Source: Malus domestica
Taxonomy: Eukaryota; Streptophyta; Magnoliopsida; Rosales; Rosaceae
DNA length: 64,000 bases
Assembly (NCBI RefSeq): GCF_042453785.1
Contig: NC_091676.1
Coordinates: forward strand, 1,123,501-1,187,500
Reading direction: 5' to 3'
Part shown: piece after piece, positions 9,751-20,488 of the stretch
Numbering within the stretch: the stretch's first letter is position 1
Layout of the letters: each line of letters begins with the position of its first letter
Made by a program: the position numbers and the translations under genes
Notes under the pieces: model-generated
What the model was told of the DNA's origin: nothing
The model's database searches: none
The model's input: the letters and a program-made list of their open reading frames with translations, nothing else

Positions 9751-11948
9751 ATGTCGGTGAGTTTTTCCTTTTTATTTTCCTGAAAATATTGTTCGTAGCA
9801 TTCATTCTTTGTGTTGGATTAGATCCATTGGTTTTTATTGATTTTCATATCTTTGATTGAACGAACTTGGAGCTAACAGAAGACCTGTCGCAAAATCAAA
9901 TTCAGTGGCTTTTTAGGATTCATACGGGTGACCTCATTTAGTAGAATGAGGCTTGGTTGTTGTTGTTGTTTGATTGAACAAACATCTCTTTGTTTTCAGT
10001 GTTTGACGCAATGTGCTCGTTATTTTAATCTGTCTGGTTGCTGGGAAAATGCAGGAAAGCAAGATATTTGTCAAGTTTGGAAATAATTGTTGCCTCCAAT
10101 TCCAACGATTAATTTCCATTCTCCCCTGACATTATTTAATTCAGAACTTTCTGTACAGATTCCGGCGGAACCTGCAAATGAGGGGATTGAAGCAGCTCCC
10201 CAGTCGACAGCTCCCACACCAATCTCCACGAACATAGCTCCAAATGTGAGAAAACACAACTTTTTGTATTAGCATTTGTCGCGAAATTCGTGGTTGTTTC
10301 CCCTTTTTATACTATAGGTTGTACCCAGTGCACAAGGCTCCCGCTTTACGCAGGGTCTGGGAGAGGTAAATGTCGGCTAGCCTTACCCCCATTTATGGAG
10401 AGGCTGCTCCCAAGTCTCGAACCCAAGACCTACCGCTCATGGGCGAAGACACTTGCCATCGCACCAAGTGCGACCTCCCCTTTTTATACTATCATAAGCT
10501 AAATTCATTTTGTAACCAAAAGAAGTATGCATTTGTGTACGTTTCTGTAGCTATATTGGCTAGAGCAGATGTACTCCTCCTGTACAGCCGATTTCAAATT
10601 CCCGCTCCGTATAGTTTAGATTAGTTTAAAGTAAAATATCGCTTATCTTAAAATTTGTAGCACTACATTTTGTTTTGGACTAATTGAGCATACATATTTA
10701 CTCGGTTGATTTTCATATGCAGGTGAAGTCAGTTAAAGTAAGCAACATCGCGCAAGCCATTTCTGACAAGGATATCAAGGAATTCTTATCATTTTCCGGA
10801 GATATTCAACATGTTGAAATGCAACGGTACGCATTGTTTACTTATGTACGCGACAGATTTAGTACATCGTGTTTCTGAAGATTTCGGTGTTGTGTTCTTG
10901 CAGGGAAACTGAAAATACACAGCTTGCCTACGTTACCTTCAAGGAAGCACTAGGAGCAGATACAGCTGTTCTTTTGTCGGTAAGTTCCCTTTCGATGCTT
11001 TGCTTGTTTGCGTAGATGTTAGCCGAGCCTAATGCAGAAGGCGTTTTTTTTACTACTAGGTGTGTTGTTTTTCTTTTAATTCAGGGAGCCACCATAGCTG
11101 ATCTTGCTGTCACCATTACAACCGCCAAGGATTACAAGCTGCCTCCTGAAGCTATTCCGCTCCCATCAAGCCCGGTAAATACCATGGAATGCATCCATTT
11201 ATGTGTTATTTATCTTTCAACCATTTAATCTTGCGGAACATAAACTTGGAGGCAAGATTTGATAAAATTCGAGGCAAGATTTTGATGTGCCTAAAACTTG
11301 TCATGTGTGTGCTCGCGCTTCAAATGAGTGGCGTTTCTTACTATAATGCATTCACCTTTGAAGGAGAAAAAGCCAGCTGCTGCTAATTCTGCTGTAAAGA
11401 AGGCAGAAGATGTGGCCAGCGCTATGCTTGCCAAGGGATACATCTTAGGAAAGGATGCGATCAACAGGGCAAAAGAGTTTGACGAGAGGCATAAGTTGAC
11501 GTCAAATGTCTCTGCCACAGTTGTTTCAATTAACGAAAGGATGGGGCTGATGGAGAAGCTAGGTGCTGGAAGAGCTGCTGTCAGCGAAAAGGTGAGGGAG
11601 ATGGATCAAAAGTTCATGGTATCCGAAAAGACAAAGTCTGCCTTTGCTGTTGCCGAGCAGAAGGCAAGCAGTGCGGGATCTTCTATCATGAGCAACCCTT
11701 ATGTATTGACCGGGGCCTCATGGGTTTCTAACGCACTCAGCGCAGTTGCAAAGGTGGCTGAGGATGTGGGCATGATGACCAAGGAGAAAGTGGAGAGGAC
11801 CGAGGAGGAAAAAATGGAGATCATGCACAGGCAGAGGACAGAGGTCATCACTGACTTTGCACAAACCCATCTCGATGAATCTTCTGCCCCGGAGCCTCCA
11901 GTTGCTCCAGTCAGTTCTCCTGATGATACAAAGCCCGTTGTTAAATGA
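9751..11948 (+). CDS. RRM protein, BPA1-like (binding partner of ACD11)
   Basis: Coding exons are 9751-9756 (ATG TCG), 10723-10826, 10904-10979, 11085-11174 and 11364-11948, giving 286 residues that begin MSVKSVKVSNIAQAISDKDI. Residues about 5-75 are an RRM: SVKVSNI is RNP2-like and LAYVTFKE is the RNP1 strand. The C-terminal half is Ala/Lys-rich and predicted helical (KPAAANSAVKKAEDVASAML, then SKEFDERHKLTS-like AKEFDERHKLTS). This architecture matches the BPA1-like proteins, which bind the sphingolipid-transfer protein ACD11 and modulate plant cell death and immunity. The first coding exon holds two codons; intron 1 is 966 bases long and carries a SINE and a possible optional exon. All splice sites are GT-AG and the frame closes at TGA 11946-11948. 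Confidence 0.88.
10159..10245 (+). other. Possible optional exon of the BPA1-like gene
   Basis: An 87-base stretch, exactly 29 codons, is bounded by CTGTACAG before and GTGAGA after, both good splice signals. It is open in the phase needed to sit between ATG TCG and the main second exon, and would add IPAEPANEGIEAAPQSTAPT and nine more residues. The Pro/Ala/Thr-rich composition looks coding. Whether it is used is unknown. Confidence 0.45.
10316..10476 (-). mobile_element. SINE in BPA1-like intron 1
   Basis: A 161-base element is flanked by a 16-base direct repeat CCCCTTTTTATACTAT (10300-10315 and 10477-10492). On the minus strand it begins with a tRNA-like promoter: an A-box-like TGGTGCGATGGCAAGTG, then a B box GGTTCGAGAC about 40 bases on. 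The far end carries the GGGAGCCTTGTGCACTGGGT-type sequence seen in Au-like plant SINEs. It lies antisense to the host gene and looks complete. Confidence 0.85.
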
Positions 11949-13355
11949 CCGATGTGCACAAATGAATCATTTTTCGGTTTCTATGTATCATATGGTTTCA
12001 TACAAGGATTCTATACTGCATAGTCGTAAATATGATAATTCTTCAAAATTCCGCCTTTTAATACGAATTCAGGAAATGGAAGACACCAATGACTAATGTT
12101 TTCACCGGAAATAACCGGTCCTTCTCTAACGAGGCTGCACACAGCGCAGCCATTTTCTAAGTGGAAAGGGGAATACCTTGCAAAAAGTTGATCGGAGTTC
12201 AGAACATACGTACTTTAGCAAATTGGAGAAATGAAAAATGCAACAAGACACGCGATGATAACGAACAGAATTTTATGGTATCAGAATTCATCCATACCTC
12301 TATGCATTCGTGTAGATCATCGCCTTCTGTCCTCACATGAGTCGGCAAAACCATGAGATCGAGTCGATGAGAAATTAACTGGATTTGTTCTTCACGATAA
12401 CAGAACCCCATTGCTCCATTACTCGTTGGCGGGACGCGTCATGATTGCCTTCTAAAGAAGCCAGGATGACAAGCGCTGCGAGCATTTTTGAGAGACGAGT
12501 ACATAACCGGAGAGATCTGAGGTCGCCTCCGGTGAGGGAGCACTGACCGAAGCTTCTTCGCCTCCAGGAACCGCGTCATTTCGAGGTTCTGCAGCGCACG
12601 GATGGACTTGCACTTCATTTTTTGAAAAGTAAATTGTAACAATAGTCCTTTAATTTTAACTCAATTGAGCAATGGTCTCTCAATTAAAAATCCATTAGCA
12701 TTGGTCTCTTAACTCATCAAAATGTGCAGATATGATCCCTTAACTAAAAATTCATTACTAATGGTTCCTCAACTTTAATCTAACTGAAGAAATGATCCAT
12801 TAACTTTAACCCAATTGGAGAAATTGTACCTTAACTTTAACTCAATTATAGCAATAATCCTTCCAACATAACTCATTTTGACAAAATTTCGACGAAGTTG
12901 AAGAAAATGATCATAGCTATTGTTTGGACCCAAAATTACACCATCGGCCCGAGTAATCGAGACCGTTGAGTAAGCATACCTCCACATTGTCGATGGAAAA
13001 GTGAAGATAATTTTAGTAAGGTTAAAAGATAACATTATGGTTTCTTTTATCATGTTTATCTTTTAATAATGATTTATCTTGACATTTTCTTATGGAAATA
13101 ATATATCTCCTAACTGGAAACAGGCGGCACAATTCAAATTGATGTGGATCTGGATATGTGGTTTGGATCAATTTTGGTTGACAGATATGCACGGCATCAG
13201 ATAATGAAGCATGCATGTCAGGATATTATCCATTTAAAATATGGTGATAATTAAAAATGAACATCAGCATTTAGGATGCATGCAACATTTTTGGTAAAAG
13301 ATGATGGCTTAGGGTGATGATGAGAGCTTAGGAAAGCTAGGTTTTTTTTTTTTTT

Positions 13356-13501
13356 GGGTGTGCTATCCACACATCCTATTTTACTTCTCACACACCTCTT
13401 GATAATTTCTGTCCGTTGATATTCTTCAATTCATCCGATCTGACAGTTGAAAATGAAAAAGGTGTGTGAGAAGTAAAATAGGGTGTGTGGATATCACACC
13501 C
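13356..13501. mobile_element. Compact palindromic MITE, 146 bases
   Basis: The arms at 13356-13397 and 13460-13501 are near-perfect reverse complements over about 42 bases, starting GGGTGTGCTATCCACACA and ending TATCACACCC. T runs flank both ends, which hides any target duplication. It sits inside the larger inverted-repeat element. Confidence 0.85.
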
Positions 13502-13959
13502 TTTTTTTTTTTGGTGATGTGATGATGTGGTAGGAAACCTAGGTATGCTAGGCCTTTTTGCATGGTGATGGGTGTTGTCAAATGAGTTTAAAGTGATAAG
13601 AATTGATGATGGAATCAAAGTATGCATGCCGTGTGAAAGGGTTTCAACGGGACATATGTTGCTCCTCTTGTATAAGTCTACATGCATAAGGAGACTAACC
13701 GAAATATATTAAAGATAATATCAGTTGTTTTGACGTTGTTTTTGGAGTATAGTCGGGAAATGACTCTTTTGGATTGGCGGTCAAGGAAACTTATCTATAA
13801 ATACAAAGTGGCAAACAACGAAAAGGCTCTCCAATTCAACACACAAATTGCCATGCGCAAACTCTCGCTCTATGTGAAACCTCTCAACAACCTTGAGATT
13901 TTTTTTTTCTTTTCTGCCAACACATCTTCAATTTGGATAAACATCACTGTGAAGGTAAC

Positions 13960-14630
13960 CAGTGATACCTTCATTTTGGATAAACAGCACTATCGCAGTA
14001 GAACCAGCCGACCGCGGAACACCTTCATTTTGGATAAACAGCACTGCGTCGAGGTCGACTGGTCATCTATCCAAGTCTCGATCGAGAAAGACTTTCGGGT
14101 CTTCATTGGCAAAAGTCATCTTATTAGCCTTTTCGGCAAGGTGAGGTGTTACAGTTTACTAGGGCTTGGCATATTGAACGTCGAGTTGTTTTATGATTGG
14201 ATACTCACAAGTAAGCTTTAGAGTTTGGCATTCTGATAGTTGAACCACATTTACCATCAAGACATATATTTGTTTTGAGTATCTGTGCCTTTATACTCTG
14301 ATGTTGAATCGGCGTGCTTATACCCTTACAAATATAATCACTGTGACCGAATCTGGCCCCAACGATTTGTGAACTTCGCAAAATTAGCAGCCTTGTCTTC
14401 AGGCTCTAAAACCCAAAGACCAAGACGTGTTCCTTCCTTGGTCGTAGTTGCAAGATCAAGACGTCAGTTGCGCGCTCAATGCAACATCAACACATTTTAC
14501 TCCTCGGTCGAGCTTGGCCGACGAGTTGGCACGCCCCGCATCAACCGAATGACGTAGTTAGCTCATTAGTTACTCGGCCTGCGCGCCACGTAAGTTTGGT
14601 AGTTTTTAGGGTCAACAATTGCACGTTTTG
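13960..14630. other. Repeat-like segment, possible retroelement remnant
   Basis: A GC-richer patch with an internal direct repeat (CTTCATTTTGGATAAACAGCA at about 13970 and 14024, period 54) and no long open frame. Its base composition differs from the AT-rich surroundings. It may be a degraded piece of an LTR element, but I cannot define ends or family. Confidence 0.25.
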
Positions 14631-15071
14631 ATTATTTGAGGAACCAATGATAATGAATTTTTAGTTGAGGAACCATTGCTCTAATTTGATTAAAGTTGAA
14701 GAATTATGGCTACAATGTACCTTTTTTTTTAATTAAGTTTGAAATTAGAATTTGTGAATTTGCTGAACGAGGGCTGTTTTGTATTTGCATTGCGCGTTCC
14801 ATTTACTTCAATGCGGGCTTGACGTGGTACATGGGCCGCCCACTTCACCGCTAATTTGTACCAAAGGCCCAGGCCCAGTAATTAGTGAAATTCTCCCACC
14901 CTGTTACCAACCGTTCAAACTTTGAATAAACCAGAAAAAACGATCTCTGTCTAATAAAATTATAATTTGGTACCAAAATCAAGATTAAATCCCTAACATC
15001 TACCCGAAATTAGGGTTTTCAATTTGTAATCCGACTATTTGATTCCGCCATTAAATTTGGAGGAAGAAAGT

Positions 15072-18000
15072 ATGGGCCTGTCGTCGGCCACTACTACGGC
15101 TGCCACTCCAGAAGGGGTGCAATTGTGCATATTCGATTTGAGGAGGGGTCAGAACGAAGGGCAGGAGTTGGACAAGATAATCTTCTTCTTTCCAGCTGAT
15201 TTGCCCTTCTCCGCCCAGTTCTCTGTGATCGGGCTCAGTGAAGGACTCATCACATTTACAAGGTTTCTACTTTTTTTTTTTTTTGCAATTTCATTCTATT
15301 TTTTTGGGTTTTGGTTTTTAATTAGAAGAATTGGGTTGTGTTTTGTGCAGAATCTTCTCTCCTGAGGCTGCTTGCGACGCCATTGAAGCAGAGAGGCATT
15401 CGCATGTCTTTTACGAGGCGGAACCCGATATCTGGATGGTCATGGTGAGCTCTCGTTTTCTCAATTCTAATTATAATTTCGATTATTCTTCCGTTAAGTT
15501 TGAATCCCCCTTCCCGCGGTTCTACATTGTGGTAGGTAGTGGAGAAAAACAAGGAGTTCGAACCAATTTGGAGAAGTGATGCATTGAGAAAGGTTCTCAA
15601 GGAAGTACATTCGCTTTTCGTGATGTTTCATGGATCGATAAGAGCGTTGCTTGATAAGGACCCCGGTGGGGGACTAACTCGTTCCCATCTGTACCATTTC
15701 ATCATTGACTATCTCGGTGGTAAGTTATCAATTTATCATACAGTTGCATGCCTACTACTTGCACTAAAGTCCAGTTTTATTTTGTCTTTGGGGTTAGAAT
15801 TTCATTGAAAAGTCACTAATTGCCAGCATTTCTAAAGCGGTCTCCATTCGATGAGTGCTGCTGGGGTAATACTGAAGTCGCTGTATCGTGCTCTCTCAAT
15901 TGGAATTTTGTTCCTGAGTAATGCTGAAGTTGCTGTATCTCATATGTGTGGTTTTACTCTCTGCGGCAGATTTTCTGGTTGGGAAGAAACTGCTGCTTCC
16001 CTCATTCCGTGACTCTTTAAAGGAGCGTGGAACTGTACAGATGCTTACCGTAGGGCGGGAAGCGGCAATCGAAGTTCAGGTTTGTTTTCAGAACATATTT
16101 TAAATTATACGTTTGTGGAATATTTAAGCCTTTTTCACATTCTGGCCAGAACAGGTATGCTGTAATTTTTATCATATTCAATTTCAGAATTATACTGTAG
16201 ATTATTTGTCCTTACTTTTAATCCAGTGCTTCATCAGTCAGTACCAGTAGGAACTTATCTATCATCACTAACGGTCCTATTATCTTCCTTTTAGCTAACT
16301 GGTATTGTTCAAAACTCTACATCTCTGTGCGTATGAGGGCTTTCGCCCTAATTCCAACCTGACTTCTACGTTCTACCGGAACCTCCTAATTCTTGTTTTT
16401 AGATGTTAATGCAATATCGTATATTTGTTTCCGTGTATTTTTTAATGGTTTCACTTGTCTTTGCAGTCGCTTGTCAGGGTACTTGAATCTTGTGCTGGGA
16501 ACATGCCATGTCACTCACTAATCTTGTTTCAGGACCTCTTGGTGTCCACGACACTTTCTCCTGTATGATTCGATCTTAACATTGTTGGTTTTTTAGTCAT
16601 TTCATATGCCATTTTAGCCTTCAAGTTCAAGAGAACTTAAGAACTGAGATAAATTATATTTTTTGAAATTTATTTCAGAAATGCTAACTTTCGTGAATTT
16701 TTTTATCCTATTTTTGTTAGGATGATACCGTAAACCTCTTTGCATATGCTGTTTTAAGGCTGAGTCCCCGTGCTTTATCCTCTGGAGTAAGTTCCTGGTC
16801 CTATTTACGCAAGGGAGCTACATCGCATGTTTCCTCAAGTTCTAGCTTGGCCCGTCCTGGTTCTATTCCAGAACAATTGCATGGCTCACTTGGCAACTCT
16901 CCTGCTGGAGATAAGAGTTCTCAAGTAGTACGGCCCTTGCAGCCTGATAAGTGGTCCAAAGGAAAGGACGGTTTCCTTGTCAGTGATATTTGGGGTGCAG
17001 ACGCTAGTACTGGAACGTCTGCCACCCCAACAGTTTTTCTCCATCAAACAGAGGAGAGAATGTATCTGTGTGCCCATCAGCATAAGAGCCTTACCTTAAT
17101 TTTTCTTCTTCCTGTTTCTTCAGTACTAAAAGGTGATCAAGGTGTTTCTGCAGTGAAGCAGCAAGTTCTTGAAAATGTGAGCTTTCTAGCTCTGCTATTA
17201 ACTGTGATGCTTATGTTATCAAACAGCTTCTCTAAATTTAAACTTGTCATTGGCATTGCCATGTGAAAATCGTTACCTAAATCAATAGAGGTCAAGAAAG
17301 ATGAAGTGACATATTTTTCATTTATGTTCTTGTTTACCGTTTACCAGGTATCCCGAAAGCTGTTGAAAGTTGAAGAGAAATTATCAAAAGGATGGGGTGG
17401 TGAGAATGCATATCATGTTAGTGGATATCGGTATTTACTAGCAGATGGAGACAGAAATGTATCCAGGGCTTCTCCACCAGGAAAAGTCACAACCCTTACC
17501 AAGGTAAAGTATCCCGCTACAGTCGCCTTGCTCTCTTCTTCTGCACAGTTCCTGCTAAAAGGTAGCTGTTTGGTTAAGGATCTTCACCTTGTTCGCTGCA
17601 TCCAAAATTGTATGATTGTAATCCCTAGCCGCAGCTAATAAATTATGGGCAAGAACTTAGGTCATCTCCAATGGCGAGGGTTAAAGGTCTAAAAGCCAAA
17701 AAATGGCCTGATTTGCCACAAACTCATCTTCAACCGATGGCTATGCTATAATTCTATGTAGTCCACCTGGCCATTATTTGGCCAAAGGGGCATCAGGCTA
17801 GCCAAATGTAGCTCCCTTCTTAGCCCTATTTTTGGGCTAAGCTCCTCAATTGCAATAATTGATTCAAATTCAACAGCTAGATTTAAAAATATACAACGGT
17901 AGTTTAATTAAATTAACTAATAAATTATAGTATAAACTTAAAACCAATAAATTATTGAGGGGGCTATGTTTAGCCCCTTCGGTTGGAGATGACATATGAC

Positions 18001-18579
18001 TATGGCCTGACACTGTTTATTTAAAAATAATTTTTTGTAGGGCTATAATTCTGGACGGGGCTATGTTTAGCCCTTTCGGTTGGAGGTGGCCTTAGTCTTA
18101 GTCGTCACTGACCAGGCTAGATCTCATCAAATTAATGCTGATTTATCGCTCCTATCTATTGATTCCAAGTTGCCCATTTTTCTTGTCTGTGGCAGGGCTC
18201 CTTGCTTGCCTTAAGTAAGGTCAGAGAAGAAGTTGATTTGGAAAAAAGTAGAGCGAAATCGGATAATGCTGGTCACGAGAAAGAATTGGAAATTAGCATC
18301 AGGGCGAAAAACAATGCTTGGGTTATCGCTCGGGTTACAAGAGGGAAGGAGCTTTATATGGTTCTAGAGAAAGCCAACGAAACACTTCTTTATGCCTCCG
18401 ATGCTGTTGAGAAGTTCAGCAACAGGTACCGCACATTTCCTTCAATGCTGCAACAAGTTGCACTACATGAATTTCAGATTTGCTTTTTCTTGGATCACTC
18501 GTGATAACAATGCATGTACTGATTCGTTATTTTCATTGAGTTGTGCAGGTACTGCAATGGAGCTTTCTCGTTGAATTAG
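15072..18579 (+). CDS. CCZ1: Vacuolar fusion protein CCZ1 homologue
   Basis: Nine coding exons: 15072-15262, 15351-15444, 15536-15719, 15970-16079, 16467-16562, 16721-17176, 17348-17503, 18196-18425 and 18549-18579; 515 residues. The N terminus has the first longin-type domain: VQLCIFDLRRGQNEGQELDK, ITFTRIFSPEAACDAIEAER, VLKEVHSLFVMFHGSIRALL. The end KELYMVLEKANETLLYASDA is also characteristic. In plants CCZ1 pairs with MON1 as the guanine nucleotide exchange factor for Rab7 (RABG3) and drives late endosome to vacuole traffic and autophagosome maturation. Length and exon layout agree with Arabidopsis CCZ1A/B. The last coding exon is only 31 bases. Intron 7 carries a PIF/Harbinger-type MITE. 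An upstream in-frame non-ATG extension was not used; the start is ATG at 15072 (MGLSSA). Confidence 0.93.
17660..18091. mobile_element. PIF/Harbinger-type MITE in CCZ1 intron 7
   Basis: A 432-base element with termini GGTCATCTCCAA and TTGGAGGTGGCC and a 3-base TTA duplication at 17657-17659 and 18092-18094, the hallmark of the PIF/Harbinger superfamily. An internal copy of the terminal motif (about 17962-17992, TAGCCCCTTCGGTTGGAGAT) suggests partial internal duplication. No transposase is present. Confidence 0.85.
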
Positions 18580-19151
18580 AGTAAATTTCATGTTTTTGAG
18601 ATGTATACGAAGATGGTACGACGAAATGAGAGGTGCGCCCTACATGCTCATTGCTCAGTATTGTGTTATTTCCTCCTGGCTCTGTGCACCTCACGACGAA
18701 CCAACCGTTGGACCTCAGCACTGTAAATTTCTGTGACATCACACTTGCAAGGAGAAAATAAATAGCATTCGAAATTACGTTGTCATGTATTTTTCTGATG
18801 TATTTGCAAGTGTTTTTTGGTTTGCTATCAGTCCATTGTCTATGATTTAACGTTGGGGAAGAGTTGCGATGCCCCTTTGGGACTGCTTCTGGAAGGCCTG
18901 AAGCGCTTTTTGGCAACAAAAAAACGTTTACGACCACGTTCGACATAAATTTCTTCTAAAAAGTTAGGGTAATAGCAGCGCTTCCTGAAAAAGCACTTTC
19001 ATTGTATTTTCAATTGAAATTTCAGCATGTTAGTAAAAAAAACGTTCATGAGCAAAAGTTTTCCTACATGGACAGTAAAAATGAAAGAAAAAATAATACA
19101 AAAAGGGAAAGCCAAGATAAGAAGTGCTTTTTGTAGAAGCAGTTGCCTCCA
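18580..19151. other. Intergenic region between CCZ1 and convergent gene
   Basis: Mostly CCZ1 3' UTR and spacer between convergent genes. About 18875-19145 holds an AAGTGCTTTTTGTAGAAGCAG-type sequence of the sort common in plant hAT-like MITEs, but clean ends are not visible. Confidence 0.45.
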
Positions 19152-19934
19152 TCAGAATCTACACGAGCTTGTAGTAGCGGTTGTCTCCTGAGACGAACGA
19201 AAGAAATTAAGAACACCGATAGGTACCCAGAGCTGACAGACAGTTAGTGTTGTGTTTTCATCCTGACCAGTGGGTGACGTGCTTCGATTTTCATCTTGTT
19301 CTTGATGGTGGTGTTCTTCGTTTTCGTCGTCGGGATCTTCAACTTCATCAAGCATGACTTGTTGGAACCACAAGCTCATCTCTCTGACCCGGTTCTTTAG
19401 CCTCGCAAGCCTCTATCAATCTCTAAGAACCGCCGTATTGTCGTCATCGTCACTGCCGGGGACGGTTTTCAGTGAGCGAGGATTGGGAACGGATACGGAG
19501 CGGTGGAGTTTGGGCTTCGGATTAATGGTTGAGGCAGATGCAGCAGCGGAGGCTTTACCGGTTGGTGGGGCAAGCGGTGGTGGCGGCTGCGGAGGCGGCG
19601 GAGGTGTAAGCGTGACCGTGGGCTGCGGATGAGACTGGGAAGGCGGAGGAGTTGGGTTGAAACAGAAGGTATCGGAAATGCAGCGGCGGAGAAGAGGAGA
19701 AGGAGGATGAGGAGGGTGAGAGAGCTTCTCTTTCTTGGGGTTGGGTTGGGATAATGGTGGAGATTGGGTGGGCGATCGCCTCTTCAATGTTTTCACGGGA
19801 TACTTGGGATCAGCAGCGGAGGAAGACTTGAAGCTACTGCTGTCGAGGCGGAGCCCGGACAACCGATTCCTCACTGCCGCCGTCTCCTCCACTGAGTACC
19901 CTTCTTTTTCCCTTTCTCCAGTGCAGTCCGCCAT
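19152..19934 (-). pseudogene. Uncharacterised Pro/Ser-rich protein, frame split by double stop
   Basis: The frame opens at ATG 19934 (MADCTGEREKEGYSVEETAA) and runs 172 codons to TGA (19418-19416). TAG follows at once (19415-19413), and the same frame then stays open to 19152 with RLARLKNRVREMSLWFQQVM and an acidic tail. The first part has TAAVRNRLSGLRLDSSS, a basic-Ser-Pro segment, LLRRCISDTFCFNP, a Pro run and LHRSVSVPNPRSL. Such Ser/Pro segments followed by an RLxRLKxRxREM helix occur together in a family of small plant proteins of unknown function, so both parts probably once formed one protein of about 260 residues. Loss of GA and A from an ancestral LREIDRRLARLKN-like stretch would give exactly the present sequence; this is inference. 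It may still be expressed as a 172-residue protein, or the stops may be an assembly error. No usable intron covers them. Confidence 0.6.
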
Positions 19935-20168
19935 TGATTATCTGGGAAATGTATTGATTTGCAAGGGAGGGAAGGAGGGAGGGAGGGAAGTTTCTGTTTG
20001 TCTCTACCACCTGAATATCTAACGTATATATATTATATAAGGCCGACGAATCAACCATCGAGGGTTGACGATGATAGAGGCCAGTTAGGCGCCAAAACGA
20101 GGGGATTTGGATAATGCTTTGCTGGTGTAACAACTAATTAACTTAATGACCGTTGACCAACTATCCAA

Positions 20169-20241
20169 GCCCGTCTAGCTCAGTTGGTAGAGCGCAAGGC
20201 TCTTAACCTTGTGGTCGTGGGTTCGAGCCCCACGGTGGGCG
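20169..20241 (+). tRNA. tRNA-Lys (CUU)
   Basis: A 73-base cloverleaf: acceptor arms GCCCGTC and the 3' GGTGGGC pair, the D arm holds TAGCTCAGTTGGTAGAGC (A box), the anticodon loop is CTCTTAA with anticodon CTT, and the T arm holds GGTTCGAGCC (B box). No intron; CCA is not encoded, as usual in eukaryotes. T-rich sequence for RNA polymerase III termination follows from 20250. Confidence 0.97.
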
Positions 20242-20488
20242 ACATCTGATTTTTTATTTTTAATTTTTTAACGTTTTTCTATATAAGCATTATGAATTGT
20301 ACTAGCCAATTATAAACAATGGCTGCCTGCATGCCATAGAAAATTTGCCGTGAGGTCTTGCAGATGCTATGATGTCAACCGTATTTTTAAGACATAAATC
20401 AGTTCCGGGGAATGTCTCACCAAAATATCTTCAAAGTTTAACGAGTAACCTCACGAAAACATGTTAAAATAACCCCAGAATCCCACTT

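Larger units (their letters stand above)
12640..14722. mobile_element. Long-TIR (MULE-like) non-autonomous element
   Basis: The sequence at about 12640-12735 and the reverse complement of about 14612-14722 are similar over roughly 100 bases; shared pieces are GAGCAATGGT, CTCAA(T/C)TAAAAAT(C/T)CATTA and ATCAAAA(T/C)GTGCA. Mutator-like elements have long terminal repeats of this kind, but I could not define a 9-base target duplication. Interior frames are short. A related fragment lies at 48110-48185. Ends are approximate. Confidence 0.45.
11949..15071. other. Intergenic region, BPA1-like gene to CCZ1
   Basis: A repeat-rich 3.1 kb stretch. It holds the 3' flank of the RRM gene, a GC-richer piece at about 12420-12620 with a 59-codon minus-strand frame I do not recognise, a long inverted-repeat element (12640-14722), a nested MITE (13356-13501) and the CCZ1 leader. 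No intact gene. Confidence 0.5.

Noticed and set aside
9594-9860. Plus-strand frame MIPKLPADSKIKTPLTKKEI
   Set aside because: It overlaps the A-rich leader and first exon of the RRM gene in another frame and looks like chance.
12439-12642. Minus-strand frame with about 59 codons from its ATG (MKCKSIRALQNLEMTRFLEA)
   Set aside because: Somewhat protein-like, but there is no known similarity, no splice partners and no promoter context; left as unexplained sequence.
13682-14221. 179-codon plus-strand frame
   Set aside because: Low-complexity, lies in repeat-like sequence and starts without recognisable protein similarity.
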